A stretch of 64,000 nucleotides of DNA from Erythrobasidium yunnanense (lineage: Eukaryota > Basidiomycota > Cystobasidiomycetes > Erythrobasidiales > Erythrobasidiaceae), in the NCBI GenBank assembly GCA_001600175.1, contig BCJC01000008.1:746781-810780 (forward strand), given 5' to 3'. Each line of letters opens with the position of its first letter. Within the stretch, counting starts at the first letter, position 1. The position numbers were made by a program, and so were the translations under genes. Positions 1 to 11,583 of this stretch are shown here, piece by piece. Under the pieces are notes generated by a model. The model was not told the DNA's origin and did not search any database. It worked only from the letters and a program-made list of their open reading frames with translations.

Positions 1-210
1 CGTCTTGTTTGTCAGACGGCGCACAGGGAGACCGAGGTCGTCGAGTCCGCCTTTCAAGACGCGGCCAGTCCAAAGCATGGCAATGCAGGGTAGTAGACGA
101 TGCATCGCAGCTAGAACACTCTCAAAGCGGTGATCCTTGGCCTTAATCGCATCTTGTGTTGCTGACTTCACAGCAGTCTGGTTTGTTGGTACGTACGACA
201 GCTGAAGCAT
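1..210 (-). CDS. Possible 5' end of a gene running off the left edge
   Basis: From an ATG at 208-210 on the minus strand the frame stays open for 70 codons to the window edge, starting MLQLSYVPTNQTAV. There is no recognisable domain, and the piece contains leucine-rich helical-looking stretches (for example VLAAMHRLLPCIAMLW). A GTAAGC-type donor just upstream (about 224-229) could mean that the true start lies in an earlier exon. It could also be chance open frame; nothing beyond openness and ordinary composition supports it. Function unknown. Confidence 0.25.
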   Translation of the reverse strand, partial: MLQLSYVPTNQTAVKSATQDAIKAKDHRFESVLAAMHRLLPCIAMLWTGRVLKGGLDDLGLPVRRLTNKT

Positions 211-503
211 TGCAAAGAGAAAGCTTACGCGCGATATAATAGAGATTGAGTGTGCTTGTCATATCAAGTATGCTGCCATCTCTCAGCTTTTGCAGATTCT
301 AGAAGTTGGCATAAAATTGAGATGCAAGTCTACGCTGACAGCAACGGTCTTGTAGATATCAAAGCGTAGCCGCGCAAGAAAGCGGTACTAGTATACGGGA
401 TAAGCCCACCAACGATGCGAAAAGTTCATACCCACGATGGAAGCATTCTAATCTAGGTGGAAGGATGATTAACCCTCTGGAAACTAGCTAAGGTACGCTT
501 AGC

Positions 504-1365
504 CTACAGGCTATTGCTTGCTAGTAGGGCATATAGCCTAGCAATGGCTGTCCCGGCGAATAGTCCAGAAGCAGCGCGAGCATGTGAAGCTGCGCCCGTA
601 GGCTGAGCTGGGGCAGGCGAGGTGGTGACAGACGCGCCGGTGAGTCCGCCAACATCAGTACCGCTAGCTGTCGTCGTAGGAGTTACAAGCGTGTTGGCTG
701 CTGGTGCAGTTGTCGCGTCTGTATTGCCTCGGTGCCTGTGTTTACACCTGGTTGACCCGAAACCGACGTTGTGTTTCCGATGTTGACTGTGAAGGCGGCT
801 TCTCGACATTTCGACAGCCCATCTACAATGGAAAGCTGCGTCAGATGTAGTCCGACCAGCGCCGTGTTGCAGGAGCATGAGCCGGCTTGCCTTGTACGTA
901 AACTTCAAGATCAAAGCCGCCCGTCACGTTTGCAAATGCAGCAGGAGCGCAGGTACCACAGCTGTAGAGTGAATATAGATCTCAGCTACGAATTCTATCG
1001 CGTTAGAGCTTCTATCAGAGATCTGCTTACGCAACGGCAGCAGCAAAGAGCTCCGTCGTACAGGCACACTCGTATGCGGCGGTTCTGTTGTTGTTTTGTG
1101 CATCAGAGCAGCCATCCAAGTAGGCTGTATAGCTGGAGCAGTCGCTTGTAGGCCAAACATTTCGTCAGCCAACTGATTCCTTCGCACGGGATGCAGTCGC
1201 ATACCCTTGACACTCAGTAGGAAAGGTAGGTTGGCTCAAGGCTTGTCGAGCAACAAGCTTTGAAGGTGGGTGTATGATGCTCGCGGCCACAAAGGCACCA
1301 CTGCTTGCGAGAGCGACGAAGAAAGCAATCGTGACAGGTATTGATTGAACAGATAGAGGAGTCAT
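504..1365 (-). CDS. Small secreted, probably GPI-anchored Cys protein (tandem copy A)
   Basis: Spliced model: exons 1365-1205, 1144-1031, 961-904 and 835 to about 504, with a further short intron near 735-800 whose donor I could not fix. The protein starts MTPLSVQSIPVTIAFFVALA, a signal peptide, followed by a KLVARQ segment. The mature part has a paired-Cys layout: TECQGDCSSY, DGC, YECACTTELF, ACGTCAPAAF and LSKCREAAF. The tail is rich in Ser, Thr, Ala and Pro and ends in a hydrophobic stretch, as expected for GPI attachment. This C..C..CxC..CxxC..C arrangement is common among basidiomycete small secreted surface proteins of unknown function. The next gene (1713-2562) has the same architecture, so the two look like tandem duplicates. 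It probably acts at the cell surface or wall. Confidence is good for the class and modest for the exact C-terminal exon. Confidence 0.7.
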
Positions 1366-1712
1366 GCAGTATAGCAGAGAACTTGAGGAAGAAAGCGGAT
1401 CCACAGACAACCCGTAAGTTGATTGCTTGGTACATTGCTCGCCGTCGTCAATGCCGCTTCACGACGAGCCTTTGAAGTGATGCTTCGGGGAGGTAGCTGT
1501 GGAAGCTTCTACTTTGAGATAGATGGGACTCCATGTCGATGCATTGGATGTCATATTACTATGGTAGTGCCTTCGCCTGGCCGGTTCATGCAAGTTGGAG
1601 AGAAGATAGGATGCAAGAGTGTACACGATAGCTATACAGTAGCTTTTAGTTTGGAATGACGCTGTAACAACATAGAACGAGTCGTAGTGTAGCGGACGAA
1701 AGAAATGCCATG

Positions 1713-2562
1713 CTACGCACCGAAATACAGACCAACTCCGACAACAAGCATAGTCAGTCCGCTGATCATGTCGGTACGTACAGCCGCACCTGCAGCGTTA
1801 TCAGATGATGACGACGGTGTAGAAGTAGCGGCGGATGCACCACTCGGCTGACTCAGAGCTCCACTGCTCGGCACGCTGTTTGACGCGCCAGCAGCCTGGC
1901 TGCTGCTACTACTCGAGCTGGCTGCGTTCGCCTCTGTGATGGACGTGTTGCTGCTAGCAGCGAACCCTACATCGATAGGGTAGCCAGCGTCTTTGCAGTA
2001 GAAGGCGGCAGCTGCGATAGAGGACAAAATCAGTATCGAGTATGTTCCGAACAGCTGATAGGATGGGGTTACACTGACTTTGAATGAAGCTGTCCACACT
2101 CTCTCCAGCTGTGATTGCTTCCGGTGCGCATGCAGCGCATCTGTGCATCGCAACCATTTTGTCAGTCAATCTGCGGTGAATTCCCCGCATACTCTGCAAT
2201 TTGACTTACTTAGATACAGCAGGCACAAACTCGTTTGTACATATGCACTTGTATCGTGCAGCAGCTTCGGCTTCAGTCAGATCTTGACCGCCTGAATCGT
2301 CTTCGCCTTCGCTGCACTTGATGGATAGGTTCAGGAAGTCGGTACATTGGCTGTACAAGCAGAAGTTAGGCTTGAGAACCAAATCCATGAGATCGAGGCG
2401 AACTCACTCTTGACAAGGGCCGAAACTGAGACCGTCGATAGGCTCGGTGCTGTTGTCCTGTCTGGCTACAAGCTTGCCATGGTTCGGAGATCCATGAGAG
2501 GGTAGGAAGCTGGCTGAGACGAGAGACGCTGCGAATACAAGGGCAGGGATGACAGACTTCAT
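1713..2562 (-). CDS. Small secreted, probably GPI-anchored Cys protein (tandem copy B)
   Basis: Exons 2562-2408, 2350-2210, 2140-2079 and 2011-1713 join in phase to give 218 aa. The start MKSVIPALVFAASLVSA is a signal peptide, followed by a KLVARQ segment also seen in copy A. Cys motifs in order are GPCQDQCTDF, SIKC, YKCICTNEF, NCAACAPEA and FYCKDAGYPIDV. A long Ser/Ala-rich low-complexity stretch then leads to a hydrophobic C-terminus (MISGLTMLVVGVGLYFGA), as in GPI-anchored proteins. Intron phases support the frame. It is a paralogue of the gene at 504-1365 on the same strand, and both probably sit on the outer face of the plasma membrane or in the wall. No enzymatic motif is visible. Confidence 0.78.
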
Positions 2563-3311
2563 GCTGAAGAACAAGCAAGAACAGCAAATCGGTAAAGCCA
2601 GAAGTATCGCGAGTTGGAGCAGAGCAGAGCAGCCAAAGGTGACAGAGTAACCAAGGGAGCGATGGGCGGAAGCCGTTTCGCGGGCCATACCGCAACTGGG
2701 CCAAAGCTGGGTCTTTCTCTAGACCGCCAACAATGCAGGAGTTGATGGAAGTTGGCGTCGCGTTGATGATGAAGAGAGCTGAGCTTATGGTCTCCCGTAG
2801 CTTGTTCTGATCATTCGGCTCTCGCTGGACCAAAGCTTCACCACTTTCCGACAGCTTTCATGGACGTAGACCTCGCTCAACTCGCCTGGGAGCGTTCTGA
2901 TCTTCATTGCTAGAATCCTGGGTCGTGAGTCGTACATTTCGACCAAGCTTTCCTCCTCAAACATTGATGTCCATCAAACGCTCCTTTGCGATTTCCCGCA
3001 CGAACGACCACCTCTCAAGACAACTCGTCACACCAATGCCTTTCCTTCCCCTCCGTAAAGCCTTGCAGTCTCACAACATAAATGCTAGTGTACTGACAGT
3101 GCGGTGCGATTGCGAGCCGGAGCCGATCTGGGGATCGTGCAATAGCAAGGATGAAACTGCACTCGCTCGTTAATCACTCACTGCTCCTCCCTTCAGCACC
3201 TTATCCTAGCTACTCACCACCACTTCATGCCCCAATAACCAAAACCCTTGTCTTTCGATCTTTTGTGCCAAATGGCAGCCCATCGCCTTTGTTCCGTTGC
3301 AAACTCGCTTC
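2563..3311. other. Intergenic, about 750 bp
   Basis: Upstream region of the minus-strand secreted gene and of the plus-strand gene at 3312. Open frames on both strands here (for example 2366-2833 minus and 2907-3173 plus) have no recognisable features and overlap real exons in other frames. I see no RNA gene or repeat. Confidence 0.5.
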
Positions 3312-3691
3312 ATGTCCTCCTCGTCACCTCTCAGCCTCGCTGGCACTAGTACTGCTGATTACGCAAAACACCCCACGTCGATCAAATGCCTTGCCAACAT
3401 TACTATCAAGCATACCGGCAGCTGGTACAAGAGGTGGCCTTCAAATGCCAGTTCTGCGGCCACACTCAGTGTGTCGACTTGTGTCAATCACGAGGATTTC
3501 ATACTTGGCAAACAGTCAGTACTCAAAACCGTCCAGGTCGACCACAAAAGATAGTCCAGCTCTGCGATGTCTGTCAGGAAAAGCAAACACTCCAGATGCA
3601 CCCTCAACCGTTGAAGAGAAGGAGTGCAGACACCTCCGGTCACATAAAGCCAGTCAATCAACATGTGCCTACTCTACCGAGCTGGTCATAG
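3312..3691 (+). CDS. Small Cys-rich, possibly zinc-binding protein
   Basis: Model: exons 3312-3348 and 3411-3691, joined in phase (MSSSSPLSLAG then TYRQLVQEV), 105 aa. A GT..AG pair at 3515-3559 is 45 bp and in frame, so it could be a second intron. Cysteines are paired: FKCQFCGHTQCVDLCQS in the middle and QLCDVCQEKQ later, a spacing that could hold one zinc ion. A basic, Pro-containing tail follows. The alternative start at 3386 (MPCQHYYQ) lies in what would be intron. I do not recognise the family. Whether this is a real gene rests only on the Cys pattern and the clean splice. Confidence 0.4.
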
Positions 3692-3917
3692 ACGACAGCA
3701 ACAGTAGCCTCAAAGCCTGCCTATGTCCCCTACAGCAAGCATCTGCAGACCTAGTGTTTCGTAGCCATAGTCATACTTAGCTCGTTTCGGGCTCTTTCTG
3801 GTCTATCTTGACCAATCTCTGTGACTGGCATCTCAACATGCGTTGCTGTAAAGCTCTTATGAAACGACGAGCTGCTAAGACTCCTCTGCATTACGTAAAG
3901 CTGGAACGATCGAGGCT

Positions 3918-4567
3918 CTAATTGCTGACAACCTGGGCTACCAGCTGGAAATGCCCTACAAAGCCAGCGCACATAGGCGGCATCTTTACCCTTGCCTGGC
4001 TGGCTTTCTCCCTCAATTTGGCTTTCTTCGCATCCTCTACCGTCGGCCATGCCGCTACTGTGGTATAATACTGGGCCGAGCCTTCTTCCAGGGCTGCCTC
4101 GACTGAATGCGGGCATCCTTCAAACACCGTAGCTACTATCTCCTTGTATTCTGCCGTGTTGCAGTCATCCTTCAGTATCACTTGGACGAGCTCGAGTATC
4201 GGCTTGGATGAAGTGTCGATGAGCTGTACGGGGCTCTTCTCGAAGCGTACTTGGACATGGCTCTTTATAGAGGATGTAAGACCAGAGAGCGTCTGCTCCA
4301 CCATCTGCTTGACCTTGTCCGGAAGCCGGTCTGCCCAATCTGTAGTCATATCGTCAGATGGTGGTGTCTAGAGATAGAGACTTTGGACATACCCGCTGCA
4401 ACGACGAGGCGTGTTGGTTGTCCATCTACTATGCCCCATACGAGGCCTTTGCTATCATCGTGGCCCAATGCTCGCTTCAAGTATGTCTGGAAGTCTGGGT
4501 TGCTCGATAGCTCTTCAGCAGTAGATGCCTGTTTGAGCTCGGCAATGATGATTTGTGTTACGACCAT
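3918..4567 (-). CDS. Unassigned protein, possibly of the dimeric alpha/beta-barrel (ABM-like) fold
   Basis: Exons 4567-4393 and 4339-3918 join in phase (LVVAAD then WADRLPDK), giving about 198 aa. The N-terminal part (MVVTQIIIAELK, then a short helix, then GLVWGIVDGQPTRLVVAADW) has the strand-helix-strand rhythm and GL.WG...G...L.V.DW type pattern of fungal antibiotic-biosynthesis-monooxygenase-like proteins. The second half repeats similar features (VQVILKDDC, QYYTTVAAW), suggesting two ferredoxin-like halves. The last segment is Lys/Ala-rich with a hydrophobic end. No signal peptide is visible. I infer a soluble protein; any catalytic role is unknown. Confidence 0.6.
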
Positions 4568-5083
4568 GTTGTAATTGATGTGAGAAGGGAAACAGTCTCA
4601 TTTTTTCGAGAGTATCACATCTTGATGTCCGTCGGAAAGAGAGACCCACATCGACCCGCTAAGGAATGTTTCAGGTGAAGATTCTGATCTGATAAGACTT
4701 TGACAAAAGATATGAGGTAGATTACTCTTGGACCTAAAGCTCAAAGAAGAAGAAGCATAGAATGAAGGTTAGCAACTCTCCAGGATGTTGGACATTAGAC
4801 AAATTACGCGTTTCGGGGACATATCGATTTAAGTGTCATTAATCGGGATGATTGTAAAATGTCTGCTATACGCTGGCGAACGAATGCTAAAGGGATCGTG
4901 AAGCTTGAACTATGCTATAAGGTGTAAAGAACTGATACTATGGAAACGAGGATTGGAAAGGTGCCAATAAACAGCTTGAAACGGAGAAGTATAGTGAAGA
5001 TAACAACAGCAGTATGAGAGTCTGGTGGCCGAGTCTCGCATTTCTTAATGGAGGAAGAGCGAGTCTTGAGTATTTGAGGGGCT
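4568..5083. other. Intergenic, about 515 bp
   Basis: Between the upstream end of the gene at 3918-4567 and the stop codon of the CaaX protein. The stretch is AT-richer than its surroundings. I see no convincing ORF, RNA gene or repeat. Confidence 0.5.
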
Positions 5084-6772
5084 TTACATGATGATGCACC
5101 TGCAGCCGCCTTTATGCGTGCCTTCATCTTGCACATTTTGCTGCTCCTGCTTTGGCAGGTATTGCATTTCCTTACTACCCGACAAAACCTGCTCCTGCCT
5201 AGCCGGCTGCATCGCACCAAAGCCATGCGTAGTTTTCGCGACAGTCGGGCTCGTCAGGCCAGGTTCTTGCCAGATCTCAGTCCTGACTGTTGCGGTGTTT
5301 GTCCGAGAACGAGGTGGCGCGGAACTCGAGTTGAGCGAACGAGAATCGGAGTGGATAGAAGAGGAACGAGGTGGAGGAGAGAGCTGGACTGATGCAGGAC
5401 TGCCGATCTCGAAAGTATTTCGCGTGAAGGGAGCTGAATTGGGTATGGAGAGGTGGTCCGGCGCATCCTCGATAATGTGCGCGATCTGTACTTCTTGATG
5501 CAGGAGCTGCTCTGTCAAGCCTGGAGCTAGCCCTTCCACGTCTTGTGTACTGTCCAGAGCCGCTTGAGGCGCCGTCTCATCGCTCGACCCTTGCTGCTGT
5601 TCCTTCATCATCCTCTCTCGCTGCGCTTTCCCGACTCTCTTCCATTTCTTCGGCGTTCCGTCAGGATACCAGTCCGTAATGAGTAGATCTCCCTCATCCG
5701 TCAGGGCCGATGCGCCCTGCTTGCTCGGTGACGCTTCCGTACTCGATGAACCCGTCGAAGCGTGTAAAGCCTGTTGAGCGCGTATCTGCTTAGCAACAGT
5801 AGGGATGATGACGTCGTCCCATGATTTATCGCCGGGATGGGAAGGCGATGAATGCTGTCCTTGTGCATGCATCGCTATGTGCGCCAATGAACCTGGCGCG
5901 GGTGAAGTCAAGTCGGACTTGTATAAGTGCTCTTGTTCTTCTAACCATGGTGGCTTGGCTTCTGTATCGTACGAGGAGAGGAGAGTAGCGGAATGAGAGC
6001 GAGAGCGAAGTGGATAGCTGGAAGACGCTGTTGATGGAGAGGGAGACGTGGTTTTGCGGATAGGTGTAGAGACTTGTCGATTACTACTAGCTTGTAAAGG
6101 CTTACGGCCATTTGCAGGATTGGGAGATGAAGATGTTGGTTTCCTGGTTGCGGAGTTCAGGTTGCCGGTGACTGCTCTGGCACGCGGGGATTGCTCGACC
6201 TTGGCTTTCTTGCTGCTATTGCCGTTTGTGGGTGTCTGTGTATTGCCATTGGGTAAGGGTTCTCTCGCTTGTGGAGATGATCCTAGAGGAGTGCTCTGTG
6301 TCCTCTTTCTCAGGCTATCTGAGCGCTTCGGCGGCTTGTCCAGCTTGAAGGCCGTTTTATTCTCATTTTGTGTAGCTGTTTGAGATGACTGCTGATCTGC
6401 TGGCGTCGCTAGAGCTAGATTGGATGTCGAAGCTTGGGGGAATATACTGGTATTGTGCGTCGAGTCTGAGGCCGCCAGGGATACCTTTGAGCGTGCACGT
6501 CGTGGTATAAGCTCGCTGGCGATAGGAAGGCTGTAGAGCCCACACAGAATATACAGATGTCAGGGTCACACAATCCAGATGGCCGAACAGGCCAGACGGC
6601 ACTCTCACTTGATGAGGTCTTCGAGGTGGTCTTCTACAAGCCCGCCGCTGTCAGAATGGAGTAGCTTCTGTTTTGTCAGGTCATCGTAGGCCGGGCCATT
6701 GTGCTGCTGGCGGTGACGCTGCTGGTGTTTCGAGGAGGAGGAGACGGCGATGGGAACAGAAGAGACGTTCAT
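5084..6772 (-). CDS. Intrinsically disordered protein with C-terminal CaaX prenylation box
   Basis: Exons 6772-6609 and 6530-5084 join in phase, giving 536 aa. The start MNVSSVPIAVSSSSKHQQRH is followed by a short ordered-looking segment (YDDLTKQKLLH). Residues of roughly 60-250 form a long Ser/Thr/Pro/Asn-rich basic stretch. Then come PPWLEEQEHLYKSDL and SWDDVIIPTVAKQIR, the best candidate for a conserved block, and a segment with DWYPDGTPKKWKRV. The protein ends GGCRCIIM: CIIM is a CaaX box, with a final Met favouring farnesylation, and the preceding Cys could be palmitoylated. This implies anchorage to the inner face of a membrane. It is divergent from VPS35 across about 196 bp. I do not recognise a named orthologue. 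Confidence 0.75.
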
Positions 6773-6968
6773 CGTGGCAGAAGCATAAGCATAAGGTGCA
6801 TCAAGGCATAGTCAATGCATTATGATGATTCGGTGTCCATTCAAGCGATCATCACGTTGGATGGAGAGCGACTACTGCAACACTTAAAGGCCAACAACAA
6901 GAATCAATCAATACAACACATCCAAGGATCATCATAAAATAGTCTACTCAGCCCAAGTTCGGCCCACC

Positions 6969-9900
6969 ATGGACGAGGGACGGGCGCTGGGGGAAGCGCT
7001 GGCGACTGTCAAATTGCAGCTGGGAACAATGCGGCGATGCTTGGTGCATAACAATCGCACAACGGTGTCCAGTATGGTCAGCTAACCCGCCAGATTGTGC
7101 AGGACGCCGACCAGCTCATGGACGCTCTCAAGGCCGCTTCCACTATGCTCGCTGAACTGCGCACTTCCTCCCTCTCCCCCAAACAGTACTATGAACTGTG
7201 TATGCTAACTCTAGTCCTCGTATTGCCCTGCCCATCCCAATTCGCTGATCGCGCATGATTACTCGCCCAGACATGGCCGTCTTCGATGGGCTCCGGCATC
7301 TATCAGCCTACCTCTACGACGCGCATCAGAGCGGGAAACACCATCTAGCAGACCTGTACGAGCTGGTGCAGTATGCCGGAAACATCGTACCCCGATTGTA
7401 CCTCATGATCACAGTAGGAACAGTCTACATGTCGGTGCCCGATGCACCGATAAAGGAGATCATGAAGGACATGATGGAGATGGCAAGAGGTGTACAGCAT
7501 CCAACGAGGGGTCTCTTCCTCCGGCACTATCTGAGCGGGATGACGAGGGACCATCTGCCAATTGGCGATGATCAGGGGTGCGTTCAGATACTTCCATACG
7601 TATACTAGCAAGTTTTTTGCTAACACGTAATGCTGCGACAGCCCCGGAGGCAACCTCTACGACAGCATCGGCTTCGTCCTTACCAACTTCATCGAGATGA
7701 ACAAGCTATGGGTCCGGCTACAGCATCAAGGCCTATCGCGGGATCGCGAGAAGCGCGAGATGGAGAGAAAAGAGCTTCGTATTCTAGTAGGGACGAATCT
7801 TGTCCGGCTCTCACAGCTCGAGGGAGTCGATCTCAACATGTACAAACGCATCATCCTCCCCGCCATTCTCGAACAAGTCGTCAACTGCAAAGACGTGATA
7901 GCTCAAGAATACCTCATGGAAGTCGTCATCCAGGTCTTTACGGATGAATTTCATCTAAGGACTTTGGGACCCTTCCTTTCGGCGACAGCTCAGCTGCACC
8001 CCAAAGTCAACATCAAGCAGATCGTGATAGCGCTCATAGATAGACTGGCGGCATATGCTGCTAGGGAAGCGGAGAATGAGGATAACCCAGCTGCGAAAGA
8101 GGGCGTCAACGGCTCAGCTATCACTGAAGAAGCCGCCTCGTCGGAGAAAGCCAACGGAGGGAAGGATGTAGAGAACGAGAAGTCCGACTCCATCGACGGC
8201 CACGACACCTCCGCCGAGAATGAGAAGGACCCATCTGCTTCAATTACATCCTTGAAACCCGAGCCAGCGAAATACAGAGGTATTCCAGCAGACGTCAAGC
8301 TCTTCGAAGTCTTCTGGCATCAAGTCGTCGAACTCATCAAAGCTCGTCCGGATCTATCTATCCAAGATGTTACAGCTCTTCTTGTTTCCTTGATCAATCT
8401 CAGCTTGTCTTGCTACCCGGATCGGATTGATTATGTCGATCAGGTGCTTCTCTTCGCGCAGACGAAGGTCGAGGAATACTCCAACAGGTATGTCGCTGGT
8501 CTGACTGGGCTAGTATGCGAGATTGGCTGATTTTGTGTCCTGCTAGCGCCGACCTGCATCACCCTATCACCGTACAAAATCTCTCCGCCCTCCTCGTAGC
8601 TCCCATCAACTCCTACCCTTCACCCCTCACGCTTCTTTCCCTGCCTACTTTCACGCCTATCCTCTATAGCCAACCCTACAACACCCGCCGCGCCATCGGG
8701 CATGCGATAGTTTCCAACATCCTCAAGAAAGAGACCGTGATATCCACTCCCGAAGATGTGAAAGGTATTCTCGAGCTATGCCATGTGTTGATGAAGGACC
8801 AGAAAGATGCGAGTATCGGAGGTGGTATGCAGATGCGCGGCAGCATGCCTGGTCAACTCAATGCGCATCAGGGCATGCAAGGAAGAGGGATGATGCGCGG
8901 AATGAGCGGAAGAGGATCGGCTTATGACATGGAAGAAATGGCGGAAGAACAAGGGTGGATAGCAAGATTGGTGCATCTATTCAGATCAGATGACGATGAT
9001 GTACAGTTCAAGGTAAGCCAAAGTAGCATTTATGCTGCTTGTAGTGTGCAGCTGACACATCCGTGCCGCGCAGCTACTCCAAACCGCTCGAAGCCAGTTT
9101 GCAGAAGGAGGCGATAGGATACGCTGGACGTTCCCGCCTTTGATAGTGTCGGCAGTCAAACTTGCAAGGCGGCGAAGAGCGAATGCAGCGAGATCAGGCA
9201 TCTCGGACGGCGACCTCGACGGAGAAGCGAAAGCATCAACACTTTTCCGATTCATTCACCAAGGTGAGCGGAAATACTTAGAAGATAGGCACGGTACTGA
9301 TTGGTGTTTTGCCGTCAGTCATCTCAAGCCTCTACAATTCACCTTCCGATGCTTCCGATATCTGTCTAAGGCTTTACCTTTTGTCCTTACAAGCGGCGGA
9401 CGAATCAGATCTGGAAGAGCTGGCATATGAGTTTGCAGTACAAGCCTTCACGTTAGCTCGTCTACTGCTATCAGTAGATGTAAGCTAATCAAGCTTCTTT
9501 GCATTCAGGATTTACGAAGAATCGATATCGGAGTCACGGGCTCAGCTGCAAGCAATCACCTTGATTATCGGAGCTCTACAACAAACAAGAGTCTTCACAG
9601 CCGATAACTACGACACCTTGATCACGAAAGCCGCTCTTCACGGTGCCAAGCTTCTGAAGAAGGGCCATCAAGCTACCGCAGTCATGCTTGCAAGTCATCT
9701 ATGGTGGCAGACTGAAACTGCTGGAGGCTCAGCACGAGAAGGCAAACCTTTATGTCGGGATGGCAAGCGTGTCTTGGAATGCTTACAGAAGGCTCTGAGA
9801 ATCGCTACGAATTGCATAGACGAGTTGACGACAGTTCAGCTGTATGTCGACGCGTTGGATAAGTACATCTACTATTTGGAGCGAGGAACAGAAGCTGTAA

Positions 9901-10224
9901 GTCAGATTCTAAGTCTTTCGAGTCGGAAGCTGATTGACTACCCAGATCACGCCGAAACACATCAACAGCCTAGTCGAGCTCATCACATCTAACATCGACA
10001 ATCTACACGCATCCGACGTCCATCCTACAAGCGCAAGCGCAACAGCCGGCTTAGTCGAAGGTGTCACGAATCCAGATGCCGTGATACAGCACTTCCGCTC
10101 CACGCTAGCGTACCTTCATTCACGTAAAGAAACTACAATAATGAACGACGGTGCATCAGAAGTCGCGAAGAACTTCGGAGAAATCGATCTCGTCGGCTCT
10201 TTGCTCAAGATGGGTCTGCAATAG
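6969..10224 (+). CDS. VPS35: Retromer subunit VPS35
   Basis: Nine exons join in phase: 6969-7043, 7103-7199, 7271-7577, 7642-8487, 8547-9012, 9074-9263, 9319-9451, 9509-9896 and 9946-10224, giving 926 aa. VPS35 is the large alpha-solenoid of the retromer cargo-recognition core and recycles cargo from endosomes to the Golgi or plasma membrane. Family landmarks are clear: [18 protein letters not shown] near the N-terminus, the [13 protein letters not shown] region, [20 protein letters not shown], then [18 protein letters not shown] near the C-terminus. Two low-complexity insertions interrupt the solenoid: an acidic Ser/Glu/Lys stretch encoded around 8080-8270 and a Gly/Met/Arg-rich stretch around 8820-8930 ([16 protein letters not shown]). 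The start has a strong context, CCACCATGG. Length is slightly above the usual 800-950 range midpoint. Confidence 0.96.
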
Positions 10225-10474
10225 AAGTGACTAACCAGGTAGTCACTATGTAAGGTCGTGCTTCAAGTTGTCGTATTGGTTGAAAGTCTTCTTCGCGAGG
10301 CGGTCGCGCCGCCCCTGCCCGTGAATCTAGGCTAATTCAGGGCTGTGCTTGGCCCCGAAGGTGTTTTGTTAACGTCTCTTCGCTTCTTTCCTCGTCAATC
10401 CCTTCATTCTTCGTCGTCCTAAGATCTGCTCATCTCCCTCTTCACTGCTGAAGGACGCGCTCTCAACGACAAGC

Positions 10475-11583
10475 ATGGCATCAGGACCTCCTCCTCGCTA
10501 CACGCGGATCCAGCCTGGATCAACCACCATCAAGCTGACGGACGAGGAGTACGACGAGCACATGCGCAACCTTCCACGGCCTCACAACCATCTCTTTGTC
10601 CAGAAAGAAGTGGGAGATGCAATAAGCGACGTCTATCACATCGACACAGATCTGGAAGCGCCATTGGGTCGTTTTCAAACCAGCAACGACGGCGACAAGT
10701 CGGTCAACTTGTACCTCGAAGCTACTCGTATTCGCGTTCTTGTATTTGTCTCTGGGAGCAAGCGAGCCAATATCAAGATCTTTGCGCCAGCGGGTGGTGC
10801 AAATGCCCTGTTCACCCGGTCTAGCATCATCTTCAGGATAGTAAGCAGACGTTTCGCACAGCAATATCACTTTCCCGGCGCTGATAGGTCGATCATGCTG
10901 TCAACCGACAGGTGCAGGTGGAACAACGGACTGCTGCCATCCCCACACCCAGAGCAAAAGGTCCTCTCGTCAATCTCTCCATCAGCCAGCCAGGTCAAGG
11001 CTGTTCCCTCATTTCTCTGAACGGATCTGAGACGCTCACCGGCCTGTACTCTGGCCCATGTGTCGTTCTGGGACGCATGCTTAACCAAGCATCAAACATT
11101 CTCTCGAAGCCGCGTGAGAACCGCTGGTTGGTCCTCCCATATAAGCAGCTCGCCGGCACGCAACATGATGCGTCTTCTGCATCTGGCGATCGCGGGATCC
11201 CGGATGCTACTTCGACTACCCCGTCCTCGCTGGACGACCTTTCTTCTATCACCTTCACCTGTTCCGATGCTGGGTCAACGAATGGACTCTTCCAACGCAG
11301 GATGATATGCTGGGGAAGCGACTATCAAGAGTTGAGAGAAAAATTTCGGGATCTTGAGACACCTCCGCCTCCGCCTTCTCTGCCTCTTGCTCCTCCTGCT
11401 GGTGCCAGCTATCACAAGCTTGCTCGTAGAGCTGGCAGCGGGATCTTGGCCATGGTCCTGATTGTATGCGTGCTGTGGCTATGCAAGGGAATCTCTTGGT
11501 ACATTCCCTGCCTAACCGCCTTTCTCATAGCGGTCATAGCCCGTCTCGTCGCAGACACGTTCTTTCCCGACCAGATACCGTAG
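10475..11583 (+). CDS. Tandem membrane-anchored family, member 1
   Basis: Exons 10475-10840 and 10912-11583, 345 aa. The first exon carries the family block (YHIDTDLEAPLGRF, then NLYLEATRIRVLVFVSGSKRA) and ends at FRI. The second starts VQVEQRT and has a second beta-rich region (VNLSISQ, GLYSGPCVVLG, RENRWLVLP), the motif RRMICWGSDYQELREKF, a Pro run and two hydrophobic segments at the C-terminus (AMVLIVCVLWLC and IPCLTAFLIAVIARLVA). There is no signal peptide. I infer a tail-anchored protein with a cytosolic two-part beta-rich domain. The intron sits at exactly the same place as in members 2 and 4. The layout reminds me of fungal DUF7330-type proteins, but that is unverified. Function unknown. 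Confidence 0.8.

Noticed and set aside
3151-3780. Plus-strand open frame of 209 aa
   Set aside because: Composition is random-looking; the overlapping frame from 3312/3411 carries the organised Cys pairs and clean splice signals.
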